A DNA stretch of 64,000 nt from Pontederia crassipes (Eukaryota > Streptophyta > Magnoliopsida > Commelinales > Pontederiaceae), in assembly GCA_030549335.1 (NCBI GenBank), contig CM060194.1, forward strand, positions 15,254,171-15,318,170. The letters are read 5' to 3'. Below are positions 46,340 through 59,116 of the stretch, in pieces; the stretch's first letter is position 1; each line of letters starts with the position of its first letter. A program made the position numbers and the translations under genes. The notes beneath the pieces are model-generated. The model worked only from the letters and a program-made list of their open reading frames with translations. It was not told where the DNA came from and made no database searches.

Positions 46340-49300
46340 CTGACTGGCCAGGAGCATGAAAAGTCAAAAGACAGGTGCGTTGCATGTAAAAGGGCTATGT
46401 ATGAGAGGCATTTACCACAAGACTTTTGTTTACCCCTACACAGGAAATTGCCCCTGGGCATAGAAAATTGTCGAATTAAGTTTTAAAATTTAGAAAAGAA
46501 CATCATTGTAGTGCTTAAGGCTTGTCCACGGGGAAAGATCTTCAGAAAGCTTCAAACCAAGCTTGAAATCTAAATTGCTGCAAACTGAAATGGAATATGA
46601 GCAGTAAAATAAAAGATGCTATTGAAAGTAAAATGATTACACTAATTTTTAGGGTTTCTGTAGCATAAAAGATGTCTGAAAAGAAGAAACAAAGTTGAAG
46701 AGATTCAACCAATCAATAGAAACGCATGTTGAGGACTTATGGGAGGTGCTTTTGCATAAAACTCATATTTCCTATTCTTTCAGTTAAGGGTAAAGAAGTT
46801 TGATTGCCCCTCAACGTGGGCGTTGGTTAACATCGTGATAGTGATCACTAAGCTCACCGCACTCTCGTGCTCATGAACAGCTCAGTTCGTGCACGTTGAT
46901 GAGTTCATATATTCGATTCGAGCATCACTCTCGTGTGCTCTAAACGAACAAACAAATCAAACCTTTCTATGAGGATTGAGCTGAATCCCACGTCCTCCTG
47001 GTCTACTGTGTCCTTTAGGAGATAACCGAAGATTCGAGATGACCACTCGGTCTAAATCGAACTCCAAGTGATGTGGATAAACCTCTCAGGCAAGGACCTC
47101 CGAGACTTAGAGCCGTGCAAAACTAATAGAGTTTAGGTGATAAAAATTTGATGGATAGATGAAGATCGTGATTCCTAGGACCCCTATAAGAAAAAGCTCT
47201 GCTATCACATGCCCTCTTGGATCTCTGTCGAAGAGTTAGAGTTTCATCCTGAGTAGGAGGTCGTAGAACCAATGAAAACCAAATTCAGCAAAAGGGTAAT
47301 GACAAAATAGAGTAGAGAGCAGAAGGGAATCCACTTTTAGAAAACACGATTTGAGAATCCGTCTGTGATGATTGGAATCTCTTTCCAATGTGTATACAAA
47401 ATTCCAATGTGCGAATGTCCCTCTTGCGCTGGTATTCAATAAACACACGTTGCCAAAATCTAAAATGCAAAATAGGCAATTACCAACATAGGACAAAAAA
47501 ATTGAACAAGAATCGTCTAGTTTGCAAGTTGATGCCCCTGTCCAGATTTAGTCTCTCTCGGTGTTCAACTGGGCAAGGGGTGAAGACAGCCCTCTCGGAT
47601 CCAAAGCAAAACTGATTCTATGAACTATTACAACACTTCAGCACAAGACAAAACAAAATATAGGATAGCTTCAATAAAGCAGTAGCAAAGTTTGACAAAC
47701 ATTCAAGCAGCGAAACATCGAAAGAAAACTAAGAATGAAAATTGCAACTTCATTACTGGCACCTCCCAGTCCTGTAGGCCGGTTAGTTAGATTTCATCGC
47801 CATGGGTGATACAACACCCATCAATGAGACAATATTCAGATTACAGAACATTCTCCACAAATCACTCGGCCTCTCTCCTTTCTTTCCTACTCCCAAAATG
47901 ATTACCCAAAAAATGCCTTTCGCCCCTAGAAATGGCCTCAGCTCCACACCCTTCTGCCTCTCTCCAGTTGCACCTTGTCTCCTTTATATAGCGCTCAGAC
48001 TGCCGTCTTGTCTCCTTTATATAGCCCTCAGCCTGCCATCCTCTTCTAGCTGCTAGTGGTGCAGCTTTTGCCTCCTGTGCTCTCCTGGTCTCCCTTTCCT
48101 TCTCTCTGCCACAACAAGCCCAATTCAGATTGGTCAGTCAGTACCCAATGATGAAGAAAAGTATTTGTTGTGGGTTTTTTGTCCCTATCTGTCGAATCAA
48201 ATCACCCTCTTCTTAATGTAGAGAACAACATTTGAGCTCGACTTCATCCTTTTTACCTGTCGGCCTTGTCAACACTTTGCAAGGACGGAGAACAAATAGA
48301 AAAATCAAGCACATATGTAGATAAACAAGTACTGATGTGAAGAATATAAAAAGTTGCTTGATGGCTTGTATTTTCATACCCATTTTGACATGGAAAAAGG
48401 CACTATATTTTCTCTAATAGTGTATGAAAACAATTCAGACTACATGTATTTATCTCTTTTTCCAACATTCCAAGTCATCCAACCATTTCCAGCCCATGTT
48501 CATGTATTCTTATTTTATGGGCCGATAATCCCCTGTCTGTCACACAAGTGCAAGCAGCTCCTTAGTCTGTCACACAGGTGCAAGCAGCTCCTTACTGGGC
48601 GTTGGCTGCAATGGAAACCCAGAATGGATGCAGCACAAAGGAGGAACACGCTGCTTAATCAGACAACTTTGGACCACAGGACAGGTGTGACCACCTACAT
48701 ATTTCGCCCGACAAAGAATCAAGAGGACAAGGCACTAGCTGGACACTTGTCGTATATCGAGCAGCTAAAGGCTTTGATGAAGCCAGTGGCACAAATCAAA
48801 AAGAGAAGGACCAGAGAGAGGGGAGTATAAAGGAGAAAAAGTGAAAACAAGAGAAGGGGTGGAGAGAAGAACAGGGAGAGAGACTTCAAAGGAGGAAGAA
48901 GGAAGGATCAAAAATCAATGAGGAGATCAACTTCGACCACTCCAAGCGATCGTTTTAATTTGCATCTTTGTTTCCATATGTTATCTTACTGCATCAAGTT
49001 TTCTGTTAGCTTGAAGTTCAAACTTAGTATGTCTAACTAATTAGCCCATGAGGCTAAGAGGTCACTTGATGGGTCTGGACTTGATTTGATGTTCTTATTT
49101 GATTTCGGATATTTTTGTTTTCATGGCATTTGATTATCGTTAATGTCCCATTTGCAAGTTCTTCCTCTACACGTGATGGTTCCCTTGAGAAGGGGGCTTA
49201 TGTCGTTAACAACATGCTATGAGCCAAAAGGTTAGCAAGTTGCGAGAAGAAAGAACTCTCATTATTAATTCTTATTTTTCCTAAGTAGAATGAATCGAGA

Positions 49301-49985
49301 GAGGATTTCTGCAGATTTCTAATCTAGTATCATCAATTGGTGAATTGACTCGATTCGAATGCGAGAGTAGGAGAACCAAATGGTATTTTTCATGAGAATA
49401 AGAATCATCCATCATTAGTACTATCATCCGAATGCAGATTTAAAAGAAACGGTTTACCAAATTCCCCATAAGAATGATCCCTCATGTCTCTATCTTTGTA
49501 CTGTTGAGTGACAGAGATTTCACTTTAGACCCTAGTTACTTTAAGTTTTCAACTTAAACATAAAACAACCAAACAAATCACGAAATCCAAAATATTAAAA
49601 GAATACATCCTTACTTCTTGGCCATCTACGTTCATTAGTCATTTCTCTTCCACAAAATGAATTCTCTTGACAATACTAGCGAAACATAATCTAAATTCTC
49701 TCCTTGTGGATCAACCTCATTCTGTACATCTACGAGGGTTGTATACTTGCAACGTAAAAAGTGTAGTTTGGATTATAAATTTAAAACTTGTTTATATTTT
49801 TGCAAAAAGGGTATGCGATCTCCACGTACCAGCACCTAGCGTGCGAATACTATTTCCCATACTTACACAGGTTTCTCACAACACTGCTGCATATGAGTAA
49901 TGTCCATGCATTTAGAGCTAAGATTGGAATCATACAAGGATGAAATGCATGCTTATCAATAGTAACAATGTACACATTTATTCTT
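46340..49985. mobile_element. Unassigned 3.6-kb insert in the L1
   Basis: It separates the two parts of the L1 endonuclease. No domain is recognised. Features: a 33-bp tandem duplication at 47974-48039 whose minus strand carries CTATATAAAGGAGAC (a TATA-like box, twice); a 30-bp tandem duplication at 48535-48594; a plus-strand TATAAAGG near 48826 followed by purine-rich DNA; and near 49690-49760 'tctccttgtggatcaacc...gtatacttgcaa', which resembles the end of some Ty3/gypsy LTRs. It may be one or two LTR pieces. No terminal repeats or target-site duplication could be fixed. Confidence 0.4.
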
Positions 49986-52195
49986 CACATCAATCTCCTT
50001 GCCCAAAATTGCGTCTGACCATTCATCTCTCCTGTTGGACACTTCTCATATGATAAAAACTCCTCTGCTTTTAAGTATGTACACTTTTGGATTCAGTATC
50101 CTCAACTTAAAGAAATTGTTAGAAAAAATTGGCATTTCAATACGGCTGGCCGTATCATGCAGCATGCCTTAAAGGATATTAAGAAGGATACCTTAAGATT
50201 AGAGACTACTGCTGAGAGTATACTTGATCAAATTAAGATCCTTGAGACCCGAGATGAGTCTGTGAGCCTCTCTACTCATGAGCTTGATACTTTTAGGGCG
50301 GCTTATCACCATCATGCGACCATTCTTAGGCAGATTGGCCCTAAATTGTGGAGCAAAAGTAGGATAAACTTGCTTATTAAAGGGGACCAAACTACAAAAT
50401 ATTTTCATGTTTTCCCTCATCAGACATTGAAACAACCATATCCTATCCATTAAAGATGATGCTTGAATTGAGTACCATAGTGAAAGCGAGATCTCCAATA
50501 CTTTTGTCAACCATTAACAGACGCTTTGGGCACCGGAGTTATTCCGTCCAATACCTGCTGAAAGTTGGCCCCTTCTCCCAACAGTTAACCCAGCTTTGAC
50601 ACCAATGTTAACCCAGCTTTGACACCACTATAGATGAGTTCAAGACCTGACTATGGAGTATGGCTGCTGCAAAAGCCCCCGGTCCCGATGGCTACACCAT
50701 TGAATTTTATCGGCACACCTAGAAGATTTTGGAGTCCAAGATCATTGATTCTATCTTAATTTTTTTTGTACCAGTTTGTTTTCCTCCTGAGGGAAAATGT
50801 AGACATGATTTTCATACCTAAATCTAAGCATCCTCGTTGTTTTAGAGATTTTTATCCTATTTCACTATGTTGTGCATTATATCGTCTACTATCCAAATGG
50901 TTGGCAAATCGGCTTAAGGAAACCCTTCCTGTGATCATCAACCACTCCCAATTTGCCTTTATCACAGGTAGGAGTATTCATAATTGTATCTTCATCACCC
51001 AATAATTAGCTCATTCCATAAACCGTGGCAGAAGAAAACACATTCTCATTAAGGTGGATCTTGAGAAGGCTTTCGACCAAGTTTCATGGCATGATATTGA
51101 GACAACTATGAATCTTATGAGTTTTCCCTCGCAGTTTATCAACTGGATCCTAACATGCATCAAGTCCCCAACCTTCTCCTGTGTCACCAACGGTCATATA
51201 TCTAGCCAGCCCAAAAGTAATCGTGGCATCCGCCAGGAGACCTACTCTTGCCATATCTATTTGTTATTTTAGCTCAATTGTTTTCCTCCTTAATAAATTA
51301 GCAGATCCATGCTAGAACAATAACCCCCTTTGCGCATGGATCTTTTAGTTTTAGCTATTTATTATATGCGGATGACCTTCTGATTTGTGTGGCTGCTACT
51401 AGTAAAAACTGTAGGCACATATATGACTTATTGAAGCTCTTCTTTTATCTTACAAACTTACATACTGAAGTCTTCATCCTATAAATGTTTGTAGGAAAAA
51501 CCTTATCCTCTCCACTATGAGTTTTAGAGGGGCTTTTCCTTTTACTTACATTGGTATCCCGATTTCTGACAGGCATGTTCTTAAGTCTTCCCAACAGTAC
51601 TTTGTCGACCGCACTTCTAGGTTCTCGGGTTCGGGTAGTAGGCTCTTATCGATGGTTAGAAGAGTTACCCTGATTAAATCTTTCTTTCTTCCTTGCCCAT
51701 TCATGCCTTATCATTTATACATATCTCCACTGGCCTCATTGGATCGATAGAGTGTTTGTCTCGTAAATTTCTTTGAATAATTGGTTCATTGTCCAGCTTC
51801 CTAAGGCTCTTGAGGGCCTAGGTATCCATAATATGGAGATCGTTAGAACTTCGCTTATCACAAAGTGCATTCAGTATATTCTAAAATGGGAAAATTAGCC
51901 TTGGGTGCATCTTCTTATTAGCAAGTATGGTCCCCTTCATACTTGTGACATGTGCTCTTCCTTGACCAACACCTCCATAACCTGGCGTCTAATTCATCAA
52001 GTCATTCCTACTATCAGAACCGGTTTCATTAAACAAATTGGCAAGCCTTAATACCTCCCTTCTTTATGACCCTTGGACTTTTTATGCATGGGTTTGGGAG
52101 AAGGATTCCCATTGAACAACAAATGCTAAATCAGTAGATCCATATGTTGTCATGTGCCCACAATGCCCCTGGCTGAAGGCAGCCTTGGTCTAGTG
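49986..52195 (+). pseudogene. L1 ORF2 reverse transcriptase
   Basis: It begins with the end of the endonuclease (IASDHSSLLLD). A linker reads LKEIVRKNWHFNTAGRIM (about 50110), then WSKSRINLLIKGDQTTKYFH (about 50350-50405). Reverse transcriptase motifs follow: PGPDGYTIEFYR near 50680, FIPKSKHPRCFRDFYPISLC near 50810-50870, LEKAFDQVSWHDI near 51060, LLYADDLLIC with the catalytic YADD at 51365-51376, and FPFTYIGIPISDRHV near 51540. The segment LPKALEGLGIHNMEI (about 51795) marks the region before zf-RVT. About half a dozen frameshifts and stops are present, so it is dead. Confidence 0.85.
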
Positions 52196-52199
52196 TTTG

Positions 52200-54598
52200 G
52201 CAGATCCCAATGCACACTTTTATCAAGAAGCTCCTACATGCACACTTTTATCCTTGAAATAGATTATTCACTTCGACTATTCGACACCGAGCTCAAGTTT
52301 GAGACTTTGGAGTCAAAATTTTATATTCTGGAGATGAAATTGCAAAACTGAGTTCTCTAATTTTTGAATGTCTGAGGCACATCCAAGAGATCCGAAAGTC
52401 ATCCTATCCCCGTGCCATTATCAATATCCATCATGAAAGATGGTGTGTTAAGAAATAAATTTTTCGGCAAGGACAATGACAACTCAATGGCATGTTAAGG
52501 AAATAAGTAAATACATCATGAAAGACGGGAACTGTCACTAATACGTTAGTGTCTCAAATTCAGACACCATCGAAAGAAATTGTCAAAGGATCAACTGTTT
52601 GCTGCACAACAATCCACATCTCCTCCGTGCAATCTATAAAATATTTGAAGGAGAAAAGTACTTCGCCTACATCAACACGATCTTCTCCAGCTACAACTGT
52701 CCAGTGGCGACCAAATAATCACTCGACAATCCTTGCTCATTAGCAATGTACCTCTCAAATTTCACATCACTATTGTACATGAAGAATCGCCACTACTGAT
52801 GACGACCATGTTGAAAGCTTAGGCATCATCCAACATCGCATGTGTTAAGCCTCGCCGCTACGAGAATTCACGTTCACATTAGATTCGGTGAGACTTAATT
52901 GCATATTTATATTATTTTATTTGATAATTTCTTATTAGCCATAGCATATGCCATATCAAAGTCGAGCTACCGACTTTAAACTTAGAACTACTCATTCTCA
53001 ATCCTTAAACTTACAATTTAGATCTTTCGCATAATTTAGTTTAGATTAATTTAGTTCTTATTAGACTAGTTACTTTGATTATGTTAGTTGCTTAGTCTCT
53101 TTAATTTCATTATGTCATTTTTATTTTTTATTAATTTTTATTTTAACAGGTCTTTGCAGGTCACATGCCAATGTATTTAAATTTTCACGGGCCGTGAATG
53201 TTATCCTCACATTACGACCCATTATGAGCTTGAGATAACCATTACTTATACATCAGCGGTCGTGACATGAGAAAAACAATACTGTTAAGGTCGTTAGTTG
53301 CCCTTCACGACCCATAACGACATGAAGAAAAGAAAAAAAAAGGGCTAAGAAGAAGAAGAAAAGAAGAGGAAGAAAGAAAGCGAAAACAAAATTGCCTTCT
53401 CGAAATTAAAGAAAAGTAGAAACATACGCCCACATTTATATCGGCCAAGGACACTATGAATTCTTCGTGGCTTCTTCTTGCAGCTTCCAAATAAATCAGA
53501 TCGTATCATTTTCTTTTATACTTTTACATTTTTCATTATCATGTATATATTCCTACGAGTTTGATTTCAACATTGGGGACAATGTTGAGTTCAAGCTTGA
53601 GGGAGTTTGCAATTTCATGCATCATGTATATTTTTTTTATATTGCATTACAAGAATGCATTCTCTTAATGTAGTTGCATATTTCCTTGCATTTCATATTA
53701 AAAAAATTTCAAAAAAATTTATTTCGTAATTTAAAATTGCATCTTATTCTCTCATGTCTTAGTATTTACTTATTTTTCAAGTATTATTCAAAGACATCTA
53801 GTTAAATGAATGAATTTTGAAGCACTATTATTTTATCATTTATCACTTCGTGATGGGTAATTGGATTGAAGAAAGTTGCTTAGTGAAACTATGGATGTTT
53901 GACGACAAGTCTTTTTCATGCTTTTATTTTTATTTATATTATGTATATTATCTTGATAATGATTATATCCCTATTGAACATTCAAGTGTAACTAAGTTTA
54001 CTAATAAATAAGTATATCTAAAATTGTTTAAAAGAGGGCTAGTGGAGCCCTAAAAAGTAAGAGGAGGTTGTTATCCAGAACCTTGGTGCGCTCAGATAAT
54101 TAGATCGGTAGGGGATTCTTGTCTGACGACCTAAGGGCAACTGTTCTGGAATCCATCAATTGAAAGCTCATTATATGGACCACTTTAAGCAATATGGAGA
54201 AGCACATGAGTACCAAATCAATGAAAAAAAAAAGTGGAAAGAAAAATAAGTGAAAAAAATGAATGATGATGAAAAGTTTCTAAGTAAAGAAATATAAAAG
54301 TAATTAATGAATAAAAGGTCATGTTACACTTGTGTACATTGATATTTTTATTTTTCAAGAATTATTTTTTATTATTCGGAGCTGAATTTGGAGGATTTTA
54401 GAAATGTTTTTCATTTAGAAATTTTACAAAGCCGAGTTATTATGGAAAGTGGTGAGACACTTAATCGATGGATGTATAAAATTTAGTGCTAAAAAGAATA
54501 GTTGAGTGACAGGGTGAAAGTGATGATTAACAATTTTACTTAGAGTTTTGCTTTGAACATTGCTTGAGGACAAGCAAGTATCTAAACTTGGGGGAGTT
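52200..54598 (+). mobile_element. Athila-like element 2, internal remnants
   Basis: 52205-52350 encodes LKFETLESKFYILEMKLQN, like the gag-type segment at 30396-30644. 52360-52860 is unrecognised. From 52960 a 'gtcgagctaccgactttaaa' box and the 53150-54598 noncoding region match the 3' internal region of element 1: GGACAATGTTGAG near 53577, CTTGAGGGAGTTTGCAA near 53598, a block at 54070-54180, and 'gaggacaagcaag' near 54567. Degenerate cgtgac/acggcc motifs lie at 53190-53310. It ends in the polypurine tract at 54587-54598. Gag, pol and env-like genes are otherwise deleted. Confidence 0.65.
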
Positions 54599-56232
54599 TG
54601 ATGCATACAAAAAATAACATATAATTAGCAACGCATTTAATCACATTTCAATTCATTTTCATATAGCATGCATCGATTTATGGCCTTATTTTCTTTAATT
54701 TCATAAAAATAGAAATCATCCAAATTATATGTTTAATTTTAGAAAAGGAAGAAAATTAAATTACAAAGCCACTGGAGAAAATTATGCTCAAATCGGAGTT
54801 AAAACGGACCTAGAAAGTGAAAATTAGTAGAAGCTGCCAAGGCTAAAATTGGATATAATGAGCCGTGATGAAGCTGTAATGATTGTAACGGCCGTAATGG
54901 CAGGGGCGTTTAATGATTCATTGAAATGCCTAGATTCATCCAAAAACTTGCCCGAGTTATGAGTCAAATTGTTACGGGCCGTAAAGGTCATGAATCAGTG
55001 TTACGAGCGTGAAAAACCATATTCAAGCCGTTACGAAGGTCTTATAGGGCATTATGAAGGCTAGTTTCGAGATTTCTTCCACTTTTCTTGGAGATTTCAA
55101 TTGTTGATCAATTCCAAATTTTATCCTAACTCCAGTGGTCATTGAACATATTTACTCATATTTGAAGAAATTTTAGATGGTTTTAAAGTCCAATCAAAGT
55201 TTATTTCAAATTTTCATTGTTTTTATATGAAAAGACTCCTAATCAAATCGAAACTTTATCAAAACTCTTGGAACACCTAGAGGCTATAAATAGAAGCCCT
55301 AGAAGATAGAAAAACATGTGCTTGAGACCCTGGGAATCGTGCCTATTGCAGAAGAGATAAATTCAAGTTGAAGAAGATTGGAGAAGAAGGAGGAGCAACT
55401 CAGCGTCAGAGCTCCAAGATTGTTCCAGAAATCGTCTAAAGCAAGAATTCATGTTCTTTTTCCATTGTTGGATACCCTATTACTCTATTCTTTTTATTTT
55501 GATCCTTTAGTTTGTGGTAGAGATTTGTATAATTTCTGAAAAACTGCATGAACTAGTTTAGCATTGAATCTAATATAATTGTTAGTTCTTTCATATTATG
55601 ATTGTAGCATGCTTAATCTCATTTTCTGAGAGCATCTTGTAGTGAGTTTAGATTACAAACCAATATTTTGGTGATTAAGTTCAGGGAATCATACTTTTCA
55701 GTAAATAAAATTTTAACTTGTAGATTAACTTAATCATAATTCAGCGCAATACTTGATTATCTGCAGACTAATAAATTATATCCAGCGAGAATAATTATTA
55801 GTCTAGAATTTACAACTTCATGCATCTTAGTTCTCTGATAATTAAGGGATTTACTCATCGTTAGAAATTTTTTAAGTTTAGGAGTTAAGGTTGATCAGAG
55901 CATAAATCGTTATTTTGTGTGATCTTAATCCATCTTAAGAATTGACTTTGAATCTTTTTGTTAAAAAGTTCAATCTTTTCTATTGCATGTAAGTTGACCT
56001 CATTTTTTATCATTCATAATTCTTAGGGCTCTTCACCACTTTACTTTTAATTGTCAAATCATTTATCTTATGCAATTTTTATATTTCTATTTTATAATAC
56101 AAAACCCTTTTCTTCTCTTAGTAGATTATTAGGATAGATTAGATTTAACTAGTTCCTCGTAGATTTGACACTCTACTCTCTACTTTATTACTTGATACGA
56201 CTAGTACACTTGCTAGTAATTTTATTATTACA
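54599..56232 (+). mobile_element. 3' LTR of Athila-like element 2
   Basis: It starts TGATGCATACAAAAAATAAC directly after CTTGGGGGAGTT. Inside are an acggcc/cgtaa motif cluster (54860-55060), a TATA box (55283) and a 3' end with 'gactagtacacttgctagta' like the other Athila LTRs. The end is set at the CA of 'tattattaca' (56232). The LTR2 fragments at 12403-13248 and 58241-59116 are the same family in reverse. Confidence 0.75.
55283..55293 (+). promoter_or_regulatory. TATA box in Athila LTR
   Basis: GCTATAAATAG lies after the palindrome-motif region, at the position expected for the LTR promoter. The LTR2 copies have a mutated version (GCTATGAATAG on the minus strand in copy A). Confidence 0.55.
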
Positions 56233-56690
56233 ACTTTAATGCATCATCCTCCCTCTACGTCGTTGATGAACACGCATCACCCCACAACCATAGGTGCTTC
56301 CTCCTCCGTTTCCTTCTCCTTGCAGCTCCTCACGTCTTCGGCCTCTTCACTATGGTTGTCACGGTCTTCTCCAAGCTCAACGGAAAGGTGGTCACACGTG
56401 CATGCCGCAGCTCTTGGCGCAGGGCCCCGGCGTAATCTTACATTATAATTAATTTACACAAAAAGATTGGATGGCCCGACCCGATTGAATCGTGCCCAAT
56501 CTGTGCCAGGTCAATTTAAGTACATTTAGTTTTTCATTTTATTTTATTTAGTTATTTTATTAATTTTGATTATCATATTTATTTTATTATTTACTAATAT
56601 TTTAAGTTTTTAATGATGATTGTGCTTGAAATTTTGCAAAGTTGAAATTTTCTAATTTTGCAAATTTTTAATGATGATATGATAAGTATT
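56233..56690. other. Intergenic stretch with GC-rich patch
   Basis: 56240-56440 is GC-richer, with open frames (for example HVFGLFTMVVTVFSKLNGKV in one frame) but no recognised domain. It might be a scrap of a host gene. 56460-56530 has 'ggcccgacccgattg' motifs like those of the putative MITE at 37763. The rest is AT-rich. Confidence 0.35.
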
Positions 56691-58240
56691 TGTTGCGTAA
56701 AATGATGTAGCAAAATAAATCCGCGAGCAAGTGCACTAGTCACTCAAGTAAAATAATAAATAAGAGTAAAGAGTGTAGAATCCACAAGGAATATTATTAA
56801 CTCAATATTTGATTTTATAAATTAATAAGAGAGGAAAAATAGATTTGAAAATAAGTTTTGTGACTATAAAATAGATATTAAAAATAAGATAATGATAAGA
56901 TAAGATAAGATAATGGCGATGAAGTTAGGTCTTAGGATGATAATAAATCGAGGATAAATATGTGAACCAGGAAAGATAAATAAAATTTCTTAATGGATTA
57001 GAATTTTTCTAAATTATTAATTTGATGAGACTAAAATCACAAAGTCGACAAACTAGTAATTCTATTATTTAATGAAGCAAATAAATTATCTTAAATTTAA
57101 TTAAAATTGATCTCTCGCAAACTTTAAAACTGAGCTCTCGCAAATTGGTAATTATGCATATAAGATTAAAATTAAGATGCATTAAGATGAAAATCCTAGA
57201 CTATTAATCATTTCACAAACTAGTATAGATTAACAAATCATACAAATCTAATTTTTCACACACTAGTTATTAGACCTATGTCAATTATTAGTTTCATAAT
57301 AAATTATTTAATTTAATTAAATGAAATATGAAATCAACTAGTTCACAAACTGGTAATTACTTAACTTAGAAATTCAAATAATTAAATCAAAAGCATTAAA
57401 CACAATTAAAAATTGATCAAAATAAATTCAATATTAAAAAAAGGGTTCACAATATTTCCCTTTCAGATAACAATCTCCTGAAATAAAATAACTAAAAACA
57501 TGGAGTTCATCCTAGAATTGTAGAGAGATAATAATTGGAAGAATTACACTAAAAATAAATCAGAGCCCTCGGATGTCGCCGAAACAGAGCTCACAACTCT
57601 TCAATGAAAGAAAACCAAACTGTAGAGCACGAATTGAGATCGTGGTCTCTCCATATATTTATAGATGTAGCATGGTTTCCAAACAGTATTCATCGTACGA
57701 CTAAGTTTAAATTCGTGAAGATAAATTCTCTGCCAACTTCACGTCCTTTTTCTCATCTCGGCCAAAATCAATCAACTTACGCCTTGTGTTTTTCCCCAAT
57801 AAAGACAAAGCATCAATTTGGCTCCCTATGATCAAAGTAATTACGACTCAACAAGTGTTTTGTGCCCAATATGAATGTCCTTGATGAATTTGGCCGCTTA
57901 GATTTCACTTCTTATGAGTTTGGCCCCTTAAATTTCGCTCCTAGATGAATTTGGCCCTTTAGATTTCACTCATTATGAGTTTGATCAGTTTTGCGCTCTT
58001 GCATCAAAGCTTAAAGTTGTATAATTTACATATTTAGATGGCAATTTTCCTTTCTCTTGCCAATTGATTAAAATAGTGAATTAATCTACCCATAATTATA
58101 ATACTTCAAGAATTAATACATAGAATCAATAAATCCATAATTATGACTCGAATAGACTTAAAATAATGCATGCAATGATCAAATTATAGAAAAATTAATG
58201 AAAATAATAAATTAAAATATGTTGTATTTTGCATGCATCA
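56691..58240 (-). mobile_element. Athila solo LTR (LTR1), copy B, complete
   Basis: This 1550-bp LTR begins on the minus strand with TGATGCATGCAAAATACAAC (58240) and ends TTTTACGCAACA (56691). It is flanked by the 5-bp duplication GTATT (56686-56690 and 58241-58245). A TATA-like CTATAAATATATGG lies near 57655 on the minus strand. No internal region is present. Three 'aattt..ccttatgagttt'-like repeats occur at about 57885-57985. Copy A carries the same insertion at the same site (11551-12402). Confidence 0.9.
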
Positions 58241-59116
58241 GTATTTATATTACATAATTAATTGGTATGAGTAAAGTCCATCCAAACAATAGGCAGAAGA
58301 TAAAATTCTTCACCTTGATCTCCGAATCGCTGTAAAGCATGCTCAGTTGTGTTTCTCCCGAATAAATATCGAAAAGCTCAAAATTCGTCGTCTGCAATGT
58401 GAGCACAGCCCCCAAGTCTTAAGCACTACATTTTTTGTCTCCCAAAGTTATAGTGTTCAGGTGTCCCAATAGTTTTGGTTTGTTTAGGAGTCTTTTCATA
58501 TTAAAACAATAAAAATTCAGAATGGACTTTGATTAAGCTTTAAAGCCATCCAAAACTCCACCAATTCTGTGTAAATATGTTTCTTAGTAATTCCTAAGAC
58601 TTATGATAATATTTAAAATCAATATGCAATTTAAATTCTCAAAAAAAAATCAAAGAAATCTTCAAATTCAACTTTGTAATTGCCCATAACAACTTCGTAA
58701 CTTCTCATGACCCGTAACATGAATTTCACAACTCTTACAGTGCCCAAATTATTTATTACTTGATCAAATTCTTAGCATAAAATTGGATATTTAATGGGCC
58801 ATTACGAATCTATCATGGTCCTACTGTTATGGCCGTTATATGTCTATCACGATCCTTATATTCATTTTCCAGCCTTGCACCTTTCACTAAATTGTACTTT
58901 CTGACTTCGTTTTAATTTTGATTTGAATGTCATTTTCTCTGGTGGCTTTTAACTCCTTTCTCTTGTATTCTTCTGCAATAAAATACAAAATTTGGGTAGA
59001 TCCTTATTTTTATAAAATTAAATCAAATAAAATCATAAATGATTCATGCTCAATAAAAATGAATCAAAATGTGAGTAAATGCATGACTAGTTATATGTTG
59101 TATTTTGCATGCATAA
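58241..59116 (-). mobile_element. Older Athila LTR (LTR2), partial, copy B
   Basis: It is colinear with 12403-13248. Both copies show the changed terminus GCATGCATAA (expected GCATGCATCA), which shows common descent. The part beyond LTR1 is not recognised below 56690. Confidence 0.65.

Larger units (their letters stand above)
42335..52195 (+). mobile_element. Decayed L1-type LINE, split by two insertions
   Basis: Read in order: a 5' region and ORF1 (42400-44015), an Athila-type LTR insertion (44020-45394), the endonuclease part of ORF2 (about 45400-46335), a 3.6-kb foreign insert (46340-49985), then reverse transcriptase (49986-52195). The endonuclease C-terminal motif ASDHSSLLLD resumes just after the second insert. 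That shows the two halves were once continuous. The 3' end lacks most of zf-RVT and all of RNase H. The left boundary is approximate, where copy-C DNA stops. Confidence 0.75.
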
